Assembly (NCBI GenBank): GCA_964607765.1
Contig: CAZSNT010000169.1
Location: forward strand, 1-21,513
Source: CAZSNT01 sp964607765
GTDB lineage: Bacteria > Verrucomicrobiota > Lentisphaeria > Oligosphaerales > JABHEG01
DNA: 21,513 nucleotides
Direction: 5' to 3'
How positions within the stretch are numbered: the stretch's first letter is position 1; every line of letters starts with the position of its first letter. The notes below the pieces were generated by a model. It was not told the DNA's origin, did no database searches, and saw only the letters and a program-made list of their open reading frames with translations. The position numbers and the translations under genes are program-made. This document shows positions 1 to 7,766 of the stretch, in pieces.

Positions 1-67
1 CCCCGCATTCAAGCGGCCGAAACCCAGCCGAAGAGGCCCAAGCTAAACGCTTACGGCCTCGCGTCCG

Positions 68-883
68 TCAGATCCCGGGAACGTACGGCTTAAGCAGCCG
101 CTGGGCATTGCCGTAGAGGATGTTCCGGCGGTCGTCGTCGGTGATGTCCGCCCCCAGGAGTGCGCCGATGTAGTTGTGGTGATTGAACCACGGAGTGTCC
201 GTGCCGAACACGACCTTCCCCGAACTTGCCCCGCGCACGAGGATCTCCACGGCGCCGCGGTCGTCGAGCACGGCGGTCAGTTCACAGTAGACGTTGGGGA
301 ACTCTCGTGCGAGCTCCGCGGCTCGCCCCCACTGTCCGTGGCAGGAGTGTCCCATCAGGATCCGCGCGTTGGGGTACAGCTCCGCGCACGACCGCACCAA
401 GTCAGGGCCGTCGTAGCGGCTCCCGCCCCAGGTGTGCAGCAGTACGAGAAGTCCGTCCGCGTCCGCTTTACGCCAGGCCGGCTCGTACCGTGGATCCGTG
501 ATCGGTATGTGGTGGTAGTCCGCGAGGAATTTGAAACCCACAAAGACGTCGCGGTGCCGGTCGAAAGCCCCTACATCTTGCTCCACGGTTCCGGGATAGT
601 TGGGATTCACGCCGCAATAGGCTCGGAAACGTCCTGGGAAGCGCCGCACGGCATCGATGTTCGGTTGGTTGCCGATATCGGGTGTCATGAGTGTGTCGTG
701 GTGGCAGAATACAGTCATCAGCACACCGGCCCGGTCCATTGCGCTGATCATGGCCTCCGGCGTACAGCGCGGCAGTCGCGCGCCCTGAAGCGGCCCCATG
801 TGCCCGTGCAGGTCGATGACCGGGCAGTGCTCGAGCCGGCCGTGCAGGAAGAAATCGTCGCGCAGTGACAGTGCGGCACTCAC
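68..883 (-). CDS. Amidohydrolase-family metal-dependent hydrolase (amidohydro-rel TIM barrel)
   Basis: A 271-residue protein with the layout of the amidohydrolase-related (PF04909-type) TIM barrel, a metal-dependent hydrolase or decarboxylase fold. Metal-site residues are visible: the HxH pair H26/H28 in VIDLHGHMG after strand 1, H150 in LLHTWGG, H179 in MGHSCHG, and D229 in VFGTDTPW near the end. K118 in VGFKFL is in a plausible position but is not proven. There is no signal peptide, so it is probably cytoplasmic. The start is a GTG that overlaps the stop of the upstream gene (GTGA), with GGAGGAG eight bases before it, so the two genes are very likely translationally coupled. The substrate cannot be read from the sequence; members act on small carboxylic acids, lactones and amides. 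The fold assignment is strong and the reaction unknown. Confidence 0.85.
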   Translation of the reverse strand: MSAALSLRDDFFLHGRLEHCPVIDLHGHMGPLQGARLPRCTPEAMISAMDRAGVLMTVFCHHDTLMTPDIGNQPNIDAVRRFPGRFRAYCGVNPNYPGTVEQDVGAFDRHRDVFVGFKFLADYHHIPITDPRYEPAWRKADADGLLVLLHTWGGSRYDGPDLVRSCAELYPNARILMGHSCHGQWGRAAELAREFPNVYCELTAVLDDRGAVEILVRGASSGKVVFGTDTPWFNHHNYIGALLGADITDDDRRNILYGNAQRLLKPYVPGI

Positions 884-1632
884 AGGCTGCTCTCCTCCAG
901 AAGGCGTTGCATGTTTGTGGCGGCAATCGCCTGCCGCTCACCGTCTGCGATATCCGCATGCTGAAGCTGCAGCATCGCCGCCTCCACGTACCGGCACGGA
1001 AAGCCTGTCCCGAACACGAAGCGGGATGCCCCGAAGCGTGCGACCGCGGCCTCGACGCCGCCGTCCGTGATCGAGAGCATACTCGTTTCCAGGAAGGCGT
1101 TCGGGTACTCGGTCAGAAGCGGGTAGGTGTATCGGTCCATGCTCCAGCTGCCCGTATCGCAGATGATGCAGGTCAGGTCCGGGTAGTCGGCAAGCAGTCC
1201 GTAGACCTGCTGCCAGGAGCATCCTTGTGCGAGCGACAGCAGCACGGGTACGGCGCAGTCGCTGAGCACGTCCAGCAAATCACGCCACACCACGCGGTTC
1301 ATCAGGTATCGATGCGCCTCGGGGAAGAGGCGAACCGCTGCAACTTCCGCGGCGCGCATGCGCTCGAGCACATCGCCCTGTTCGGCGGTCAACGGCGGCA
1401 TCAGGGCCCAGCAGACCGAGATACTGTCCGAGACCGTCCGATACGGCTCGAGCAGAGCGTTGCCCGACGCGGGATGGCCGTCCGACTGCGCCCAGTGCCA
1501 GATGAGCGCCCCGGCCAGCCCGGTCCTGTCCAGCTGCGTCCGAAGCTCTTCCGGGGTGGCGAGCGGCGTGAACAGCGGCCGGTTGCGCGGCCGCCCGACC
1601 GCCATGTTCGCATCGAAATAGCAGCAGTGCAT
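880..1632 (-). CDS. Degenerate amidohydrolase-like protein lacking metal ligands
   Basis: A protein of about 250 residues with the same overall plan as its downstream neighbour: an N-terminal strand (CYFDANMAVGRP), a middle strand (CIICDTGSW) and a C-terminal FVFGTGFPC segment followed by the helix that closes amidohydrolase-related barrels. The catalytic residues seen in the neighbour are missing: the HxH motif is DxN (D-A-N), the GH.. histidine is replaced in CDTGSW, and the FGTD aspartate is glycine. It may be a non-catalytic partner or may use another site. The reading frame could start at 1638, but GAGG lies only two bases from that ATG and eight bases from the ATG at 1632, so I prefer 1632. 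It is first in a two-gene operon, overlapping the next gene by GTGA, and is transcribed divergently from the propeller gene across a gap of about 180 bp. Fold moderately sure, function unknown. Confidence 0.75.
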   Translation of the reverse strand: MHCCYFDANMAVGRPRNRPLFTPLATPEELRTQLDRTGLAGALIWHWAQSDGHPASGNALLEPYRTVSDSISVCWALMPPLTAEQGDVLERMRAAEVAAVRLFPEAHRYLMNRVVWRDLLDVLSDCAVPVLLSLAQGCSWQQVYGLLADYPDLTCIICDTGSWSMDRYTYPLLTEYPNAFLETSMLSITDGGVEAAVARFGASRFVFGTGFPCRYVEAAMLQLQHADIADGERQAIAATNMQRLLEESSL

Positions 1633-1816
1633 TGGCATACCCTCGAAATGGTCCTCGACCGGGGCTGTTGTCTGTACTCAATGGAAGACACGACTCAGGA
1701 TTGTGCAAGTCGCAGTCGCCGGCTTGTTGTTTGACCAGTTCGACTATATTTGTCTCTCATGTGCCACGTCACGGCGGTCCCGGGAGAGAGCGCGAGCGAA
1801 TGTGAGAGGCGGAAAC

Positions 1817-3484
1817 GTGGAAGGACAGACCGAACACCGTCGGGCAATGCTGTTTGCTTTGCTCGTCGCCGCCGCTCCGGCTTTGAGCGCTGCGGCTGCC
1901 GGGCCTGATGGCGCTGAGCAGACCACCTCGGCCGCTGACCGATCGTCCACGCCAGTCCTGTCGCCCGACCTGCGCGGGGTTGTCGTCCCCCCCAACATCG
2001 CGCCGATTAACATGCAGATCCCGAGCCCCGACGCGGACTGGGATTTCACCGTATCGGGAGCGGACGGCACCAGTATCAGCGGCGTCGCGAAGCGGGGCAG
2101 GATCCGGTTCCGCGCGAGCGCGTGGCGGACGCTGCTTGAGGGCAACCGCGGACGGCAGCTCGCCCTGCGCATCTCGCCCAGAGGCCCAACTCGGGACCGA
2201 ACGTCCGGAGGCGTTGTGACACTCGGTGTGGCCAAGGAGACCATTGATCCCGTGCTGGTCACGCGTCGAATCAACCCCACGTTCCGGCTTTGGCAGGACG
2301 ACATGCGCATTGAGCAGCGGGACTTGACGAGCTTCTCCACGTCGACGGTGTTTGCCGGCTGGCACTACGGGCAAGGCTGCATTAACTGCCACGCATTCAG
2401 CGCCAACAGTGCGAAATCCATGTCCATCGCGACTCGGGCCAGCAGCAACACCACTACCGTGCTCGGCAGTCATTCGCTGGTGGCGCGCAACGGTGAAGCG
2501 TTGCGCTTCAACACCAAGTGCGGCTACACAAGCTGGCACCCGAACGGCCGCCATGTCGCCTACTCGCTCAACAAGGTGGATCAGTACCTCCACGTGTCCA
2601 GGAAACAGGCCCGCGACGTGTATGACCACGATTCGGAGATTGTCATTCTCGACACGGAGACGGGGGAGGCATTCACCACGCCAGCGTTGGCTCACCCCGA
2701 CGTTCTGGAGACCTATCCGACATGGTCCCCTGACGGCAAGATGCTCTACTTCAGCAGCGCTCCCATCCCCCGGAACGATGACGGCTCTGTCCAGGTGAAC
2801 GAGTTTCCCAAACCCAGGTACGGGCTGCGGCGTGTGACGGTGGACGTGGCCACGCGGCGGGTCGGCACGGCGGAGACAGTGCTCGAGCCCGAGGCGGTTG
2901 ACGGCAGCATCCTGCTGCCTCGCGTGTCACCGGACGGTCGCTGGCTGCTCTGTTGCGTGTGTGACTGGGGTTGCTTCCCCATTTTCCGCCCGTCCAGTGA
3001 CCTGGTCCTGCTGGACTTGGAAACGGATGCTGTCAGGCGCATGGACGAGTGGTGTTCCGAGCGATCAGAGTCGTACCACAGCTGGTCCAGTAACGGACGT
3101 TGGTGTGCGTTCAGCTCGAAGCGTCGGGACGGCGTGTTCACCGGAATATATCTGGCGTACTTCGGCGCGGACGGCAAGGGCGAGAAGCCGTTCCTGCTCC
3201 CTCAGGAACGGCCCGACTTCTACGACTCCTGCCTGGAGACGTTCAGCGTCCCCGAACTGCTCACAGAGCCGATCCGGGTCAGCTCCCGGCGTCTCGCGCG
3301 CGCGGCGAGGCTCAGCACGCCGGGGACCGACGTGACGCTGCCGGTGACGAGCATGACCCCGCGAACGGAGTCCGGTGTTCCCACGGCCGTCTCGAATGTC
3401 CCTTGGCAGAGGACAGGGGACCATCCCGGCGAGGCCCCCGAACTTGACCGGGACGCGGCACGGCGCGAGGGAGGAACACCGTGA
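1817..3484 (+). CDS. Exported PD40/TolB-like beta-propeller with a CxxCH haem-binding motif
   Basis: About 555 residues from a GTG start with GAGAGG seven bases upstream. The frame stays open back to 1703, but this start gives a clean signal peptide: RR followed by MLFALLVAAAPALSAAAAG. A beta-sandwich-like region follows, then GQGCINCHAF with C188, C191 and H192, a canonical CxxCH covalent haem c site. At least four PD40-type blades come next: TSWHPNGRHVAYSL, YPTWSPDGKMLYFSS, PRVSPDGRWLLCC and HSWSSNGRWCAFSS. A cysteine-rich LLCCVCDWGC sits in blade three. Proteins of this kind in Bacteroidota and PVC bacteria are often labelled TolB-like or cytochrome c biogenesis; that is recollection of family naming, not proof of role. 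The stop overlaps the GTG of the next gene, so the two are coupled. It is expected to act outside the cytoplasmic membrane. Redox or sensing function is inference. Confidence 0.82.
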   Translation: MEGQTEHRRAMLFALLVAAAPALSAAAAGPDGAEQTTSAADRSSTPVLSPDLRGVVVPPNIAPINMQIPSPDADWDFTVSGADGTSISGVAKRGRIRFRASAWRTLLEGNRGRQLALRISPRGPTRDRTSGGVVTLGVAKETIDPVLVTRRINPTFRLWQDDMRIEQRDLTSFSTSTVFAGWHYGQGCINCHAFSANSAKSMSIATRASSNTTTVLGSHSLVARNGEALRFNTKCGYTSWHPNGRHVAYSLNKVDQYLHVSRKQARDVYDHDSEIVILDTETGEAFTTPALAHPDVLETYPTWSPDGKMLYFSSAPIPRNDDGSVQVNEFPKPRYGLRRVTVDVATRRVGTAETVLEPEAVDGSILLPRVSPDGRWLLCCVCDWGCFPIFRPSSDLVLLDLETDAVRRMDEWCSERSESYHSWSSNGRWCAFSSKRRDGVFTGIYLAYFGADGKGEKPFLLPQERPDFYDSCLETFSVPELLTEPIRVSSRRLARAARLSTPGTDVTLPVTSMTPRTESGVPTAVSNVPWQRTGDHPGEAPELDRDAARREGGTP

Positions 3485-5364
3485 CAGACGGTGAGTCGAC
3501 CAAGAAGGCGCGCTGCGAGACGCGGGCGTCACGTCGACGAATCTGGACGCTCTGGGTGCTGGGCAGCTTCGCCCTTGCCGTCCTCCACTTCTCTCTGCTG
3601 GTGCGCCCTGGGGTTTTCTGTTGTGCGGCGGGCGCGGTTCAGCCGTTTGCGTGGACATGGGACTTGCTCCGGACGGCGGCGCTGTCCTGGGCCGGGCTTG
3701 CCACGTACCTGGGCTGGCTGGTGTCGGACACGTTCCGGGCCGGTCTGCCCGGCGCCCTGGCCGCCTCAGCCGTACTGGTCGCTCTGGGTGTTGTCACAGC
3801 GGGAGCATGCAACGCCCTCAGCGCGCGGCGCTCTCACTGGCTGATCCCTCTCGTAGTCGTCCTGGGGCTCCTGCCTTTCGGCAGTTACACCAACTTCCTG
3901 GCCTGCGACATCGCCATTACGCTTGCGGTCGGGGCCGGGTGGCTTTACACGTGCACGAAGCGACTGCCGGTCTGGGGCCGGTTCCTGATCGGTACGACCC
4001 TGATTGCTGCGCTGTCAGTGGTCGCGGGGGCTGCGGCGCTCTTGTTCGCGGTAATGGCGGCGATGGCGGAGTTCCGGCGGAAACGGGAGCGATGGCTGGT
4101 CCCATTCCTGCTAGCGGCCGGTGTCTGTGTCCCCGTGTGTCTGGTCAGCTGGATCTGCGCCCTGCCCTGGGCTGAAGCCCGGCGCATGGCCATGGCAACG
4201 GCCATGCCCTGGGGTACGCTGCCACACGGTTCCGGGTGGACTCGCCAGATGGTGTTGCTGTCGCTCTATCCCATTGGGCTGGTTGCGATTCTGTTCAGCG
4301 GCAGTCGTGGCGCGAAACGGTTGCTGTGCCTGCCGCGCCTGCACGTACGGCCACTGCTCCGCGGCATCCTCATCGTCGCCGCCGCTGCCTGTGCTTTGTT
4401 CTACAGCGTGAACTGGGACCTGCGCCGCCGCATAGCGCCGTTCGAAGCAGCGGCACGCGGGGACTGGCCGACCGTCCTCAGCAAGATCGCCGAAGTGCCG
4501 TTGCCCCAGTTCACCGTGGCCCTGGTCTCGTTGGGCAACAAGGCGCTCCTCAAACAAGGGATGTTGCTTGACGAGATGTTCGCTCTGCCGCAGACAGGAC
4601 GCGCCTGCCGCGAGTTCATCCTCCAGACCGGCTTCGGTTCACGGCTCCTGGAAGGGCCAATGCACAGGCACCTTGCACTGATGCACCACCTGACGCCGTC
4701 CCTGGACCTGGAACTCGGTCTGGTCAATCGCGCCGAGTACACGGCCCACGAAACCTGGCACTCCGTGGGAATGACCCCGAGGATTGCCCGCGAACTGGCC
4801 ATGATCAACATACTGAAAGGCCGCCCTGAAGCGGCGGCCGTGTACCTTCACAGGCTGGGCCAGTTCTCCGGCCGGGCCGCCGAATCACGTGCTTTGCTGA
4901 AGGAACTCCGGGACGACCCCGCCGGGGACCTCTCCCCCTCCCTGAGCATGGTCCGGGCACGCATGTTGCCTGAACACGCCCAACAGGCGGAAGGCGTCAG
5001 GGAGTCAATGCTCGCGCTGCTGGACGCGAATTCCCGCAACCGACCGGCAGCCGACCTGCTCTTGGCCGACTCGCTTCTCGACAAGAACCTGGACCGACTG
5101 ATCCAGGACCTGCCGCGACTCCGCGAGGCAGGCTACACCCGTCTGCCTCGCCACTGCCAGGAAGCGGTGCTTCTGCACGGGCATGCGAGCGGCGAATCGC
5201 CACTGACCGGCGACTGGGAGATTGCCGGCGACGTGCAGGAGCAGTTCCTGAGCTTCATCTCGCAGCTGCCGGACATCGCCGGAATACCGGGCGGCAGGGG
5301 CGACCTGGCGCTGTACCCGACGCACGGCGACACCTATTACTGGTACTACTGCTTCAGGCGGTAG
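3481..5364 (+). CDS. Polytopic membrane protein with soluble C-terminal helical tail (resembles DUF6057)
   Basis: A 627-residue protein. The N-terminal half has roughly eight or nine hydrophobic segments between residues 20 and 315, ending with LLRGILIVAAAACALFYSVN. The second half is soluble and helical, with TPR-like spacing (for example LAMINILKGRPEAAAVYLHRLGQ), and the protein ends in aromatic THGDTYYWYYCFRR. This two-part plan and the tyrosine/tryptophan-rich end match my recollection of DUF6057 proteins, which lie next to CxxCH TolB-like proteins in Bacteroidota. That identification was not checked by search. The GTG start has GGAGG six bases upstream and overlaps the previous stop by four bases, so both proteins are probably made in a fixed ratio and may form one membrane complex with the propeller outside. 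No catalytic motif was recognised. Confidence 0.85.
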   Translation: MTDGESTKKARCETRASRRRIWTLWVLGSFALAVLHFSLLVRPGVFCCAAGAVQPFAWTWDLLRTAALSWAGLATYLGWLVSDTFRAGLPGALAASAVLVALGVVTAGACNALSARRSHWLIPLVVVLGLLPFGSYTNFLACDIAITLAVGAGWLYTCTKRLPVWGRFLIGTTLIAALSVVAGAAALLFAVMAAMAEFRRKRERWLVPFLLAAGVCVPVCLVSWICALPWAEARRMAMATAMPWGTLPHGSGWTRQMVLLSLYPIGLVAILFSGSRGAKRLLCLPRLHVRPLLRGILIVAAAACALFYSVNWDLRRRIAPFEAAARGDWPTVLSKIAEVPLPQFTVALVSLGNKALLKQGMLLDEMFALPQTGRACREFILQTGFGSRLLEGPMHRHLALMHHLTPSLDLELGLVNRAEYTAHETWHSVGMTPRIARELAMINILKGRPEAAAVYLHRLGQFSGRAAESRALLKELRDDPAGDLSPSLSMVRARMLPEHAQQAEGVRESMLALLDANSRNRPAADLLLADSLLDKNLDRLIQDLPRLREAGYTRLPRHCQEAVLLHGHASGESPLTGDWEIAGDVQEQFLSFISQLPDIAGIPGGRGDLALYPTHGDTYYWYYCFRR

Positions 5365-5436
5365 TGTGCGCCGATTCAATGACAAGCGGGAATCGGGCAG
5401 CCTCTCGGAATCCACCCGTACATTCGCTGAAAGCGA

Positions 5437-5491
5437 AAGCCCCCCGACCCCGATTGGTGCGCAAAGGCACGGCACGGGGACCGGGGGGCTT
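5437..5491 (-). terminator. GC-rich hairpin terminator of the RRM gene
   Basis: The left arm 5437-5452 (AAGCCCCCCGACCCCG) pairs with the right arm 5475-5491 (CGGGGACCGGGGGGCTT), with a one-base asymmetry inside a long GC stem. On the minus strand the stem is followed by CTTTCGCTTTC, a modest T-rich tail. It lies about 40 bp past the stop of the RRM gene. Its position also lets it separate the converging membrane-protein gene, but the plus-strand tail (CTTCCATT) is poorer. Confidence 0.7.
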
Positions 5492-5532
5492 CCATTGAAC
5501 CAAATTCGCGGCTCGCGGCCGCGAGCAGGTGT

Positions 5533-5814
5533 CTACCAGCGACGACCGCCGCCGCCACCACCACCACGATCGTTGCGGGGACGGGCTTCGTTGACCGTAA
5601 GGGTACGGCCGTCCACGTCCTTGTCGTTCAGGGCGTTGAGCGCGTTCTGGGCTTCGCCGCTGTCAGCCATCTCGACAAACGCGAATCCCTTGGGGCGGCC
5701 TGTGTCACGGTCCGTGATGACGCGCACTGCGTCGACGGTGCCATGCTCTTCGAACAGCGCACGGAGTTGGTCTTCGGTCGTGCTGTACGACATGTTTCCT
5801 ACGTAGATATTCAC
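5533..5814 (-). CDS. Small RRM-domain RNA-binding protein with glycine-rich tail
   Basis: A 93-residue single RNA-recognition-motif protein. RNP2 is IYVGNM (residues 3-8) and RNP1 is KGFAFVEM (42-49). The order beta-alpha-beta-beta-alpha-beta ends with RTLTVNEARPRN, followed by a short tail RGGGGGGGRRW, as in the small bacterial RRM proteins of cyanobacteria and PVC bacteria, which are often cold- or stress-induced. I chose the GTG at 5814, eleven codons inside the longest frame, because AAGGAG lies about ten bases upstream and the domain then begins at once with MNIYVGN. It binds single-stranded RNA in the cytoplasm, probably as a chaperone or regulator of mRNAs. It has its own terminator downstream and a candidate promoter far upstream, so it is probably a monocistronic, post-transcriptionally controlled gene. 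Confidence 0.93.
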   Translation of the reverse strand: MNIYVGNMSYSTTEDQLRALFEEHGTVDAVRVITDRDTGRPKGFAFVEMADSGEAQNALNALNDKDVDGRTLTVNEARPRNDRGGGGGGGRRW

Positions 5815-6252
5815 GATCTGGAGTCTCCTTGCCCGGACAGTGTACATGGGGGACCTCGCTCAGTGTCCGGGCGGACAGACGCAAGGCCATCTCTCGCTCT
5901 TGACGCGCCTCCAGTCGAACTGGGACGATGACGCGACACGTGTCCCGAAACTCGCATTGGGCGAGCCCGAAACGCCCCTCGCCAAGGGGGTTGTGCGAAT
6001 TGCGCAAATCGCGCTCATCGCCAGTTGACAGGTCAGAGCCTCTGTGACGTCGACACACGTCAGACGTCGAGGGAACCCGGCTTCGCAGGAAGAGTATCGC
6101 GGGGGGGGGATAGACGGCCTGGAAGGATTTGCTTTAGACCCCTATTATACACCCGCAAAGATGGAAGGCAAGTCGTCGCAGCCTGGCGCAATCCACTCAC
6201 CCGCGAATCCGCGTGGCGAGACGCTGTGCCGGCACTCCATGCCGCACTTACC
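5815..6252. other. Non-coding gap upstream of the RRM gene, probable long leader
   Basis: I see no convincing gene here. On the minus strand it holds the candidate promoter and, between promoter and RRM start, several short inverted repeats (GGCGAG/CTCGCC around 5958-5985, TTGCGCAA near 6000, GACGTC copies near 6047-6068) and a run of nine G at 6101-6109. This fits a structured 5' leader, but no known riboswitch or thermosensor motif was recognised. Confidence 0.5.
6144..6171 (-). promoter_or_regulatory. Candidate sigma-70-type promoter for the RRM gene
   Basis: On the minus strand a perfect TATAAT (6144-6149) is preceded, after 16 bp, by TTGCCT (6166-6171). It sits in the gap between the isomerase-like gene and the RRM gene and points at the latter. 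A transcript from here would carry about 320 nt before the GTG start, unusually long but typical of cold-shock-style leaders. The -35 matches the consensus at only four positions, and PVC promoters are not well defined, so this is tentative. Confidence 0.45.
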
Positions 6253-7620
6253 TCACTTGTATTCGCCCTGGGCCGCCGGGACGTCGGCTTTGAACACGGC
6301 GAACTCGTAGATGGAGTAGCCCCATTTCGTGCCGCGCTTGACTCCTTTGACGCGGACGTGCCGGGCTTGGACCGGCGCGATGCTCTCGTCCGTAGGCGTG
6401 CCTTTGCCATCGGCTGTCTCGTAGACAGTGTTCCACGCCTCCCCGTCCGTCGAGACTTCAACCTGGAATTCCTTGGCAAAAGCGGCTTCCCAGACGATCT
6501 TGAAGCGATCGATGCTCTCAATGCTGCCCAGATCAACGGCGAGCCACTGCGGGTCCTTTCGGCCGCTGGCCCACCGCGTGCCCGCCAGACCGTCGACGGC
6601 ACACTCAGGGCCCAGCGAGTCCCGCTCCACGGAAGAGGCGGAGGCCTTCCTGCCGAACGCGATGTTGCCCGGCTCCGCCTCGGGCTTGGGCGCGGCAACC
6701 TGATCGTCCCACCGGCCGTTGTCGAGCGGGTTGTTGTAGGCCCAAACCAGCCTGACATCATCGACCATCGCGCCTACCGGGAAGCCGCCGCCCAACAACT
6801 CGGCAGCAGAGCGTGCGCTGGCCTGCCTGAAGATGACTGCGCACTGTCTGACGTCCGGGTATGGATTGCTGGCGTTGTGCTCGTATTCCATGGCAAAGAA
6901 CCCCTTGAACTGCTGCCGTTTGAGCTCGGCAAACAACGCCGGGAACTGCGCCATCCCTGACCCGAACGGGACGCAGTGCCCCTTCTTCGTGGTTGCGCTG
7001 ACGTCCTTGATATGAAGCGAGACGATTCGCCCCTCAAGCTTGCGGAGACACTCGACCGGATCGAGGCCGGACCGGGTCCAGTGGCCCGTATCCGCGCAGG
7101 CACCGAGCCGTTTGCTTCGACCCTCGCAGGCGGCAAGGACAGCGTCCGGGCTCCAGTACCTGCTGGGCTGCGGATGATTGTGGAAGGCCACGTTGACCTG
7201 GAACTCGTCGGCGAGATTCTCGATGAAGTCCAGTTGGTTCGGCGCGGGCTCGGACGTGATGGTCTCAATGCCCATCTGCTTGACCGCTGTCATGAGCTTG
7301 CGCCAGCCGGCCTCGTCCTTCGCGCCCGTGACGCCGTACGCCCGGACACGAATGCCCATATCGGCCAGGACCTGCTTGAGCCGCTGCTGCGTCGCCGCGT
7401 CCATGGCGGGCAGGTTCGTTTTGCCCTCGAAATCGCCGCCAATAGTCTGGCCCGGATACAGCTCGATCGAGGTTAAGCCAAGCGCCTTGGAGCACTCGAG
7501 CGTCTCCATCAGCGTGAACTTCCGGAACGTGTAGGCCTGCAGGCCCAGGTCCCAATCAGCTGCGATCGCCGCGCCAGCCAGTGCCAGCGTCAGGAGCAGG
7601 ACTGCTCTTGTGTGTCTCAT
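6253..7620 (-). CDS. Exported xylose-isomerase-like TIM barrel fused to an F5/8 type C domain
   Basis: 455 residues. The start at 7620 gives a clear signal peptide (MRHTRAVLLLTLALAGAAIA) with AGGA upstream; the longer frame adds 91 unsupported residues. Residues about 22-280 form an AP_endonuc_2 / sugar phosphate isomerase-epimerase type barrel (PF01261-like) with likely metal or substrate residues E124 (TSEP), H149 (FHNHPQ), D177 and H180 (CADTGHW), H203 and D206 (LHIKD) and E245 (AMEYEHN). After a linker, residues from about 318 (NIAFGRKASASS) to the end form an F5/8C discoidin-like domain with GTRWASG, WLAVDLG and ARHVRVKG, a carbohydrate-binding fold. It probably works on sugars outside the cytoplasm, tethered to a glycan. 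It lies 146 bp downstream of pgi on the same strand. The exact reaction is unknown. Confidence 0.88.
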   Translation of the reverse strand: MRHTRAVLLLTLALAGAAIAADWDLGLQAYTFRKFTLMETLECSKALGLTSIELYPGQTIGGDFEGKTNLPAMDAATQQRLKQVLADMGIRVRAYGVTGAKDEAGWRKLMTAVKQMGIETITSEPAPNQLDFIENLADEFQVNVAFHNHPQPSRYWSPDAVLAACEGRSKRLGACADTGHWTRSGLDPVECLRKLEGRIVSLHIKDVSATTKKGHCVPFGSGMAQFPALFAELKRQQFKGFFAMEYEHNASNPYPDVRQCAVIFRQASARSAAELLGGGFPVGAMVDDVRLVWAYNNPLDNGRWDDQVAAPKPEAEPGNIAFGRKASASSVERDSLGPECAVDGLAGTRWASGRKDPQWLAVDLGSIESIDRFKIVWEAAFAKEFQVEVSTDGEAWNTVYETADGKGTPTDESIAPVQARHVRVKGVKRGTKWGYSIYEFAVFKADVPAAQGEYK

Positions 7621-7766
7621 GCTCACATCCTGTTGCTCTGCTGTCTTAGAAAACCCGAAGTCTGTGCCGAATGAACTTATCCGCTTCCCGAGCACCCCGG
7701 CAAGTAGGAGTCTCGTGACATAACCCCACTCACGGTCGCCGTTCAGCACCCTCCGGCGGAGTCGGA

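Noticed and set aside
1731..1750. TTGACC followed by TATATT as promoter for the CxxCH propeller gene
   Set aside because: The boxes are only eight bases apart, too close for a sigma-70 promoter, and no better -35 pairs with TATATT.
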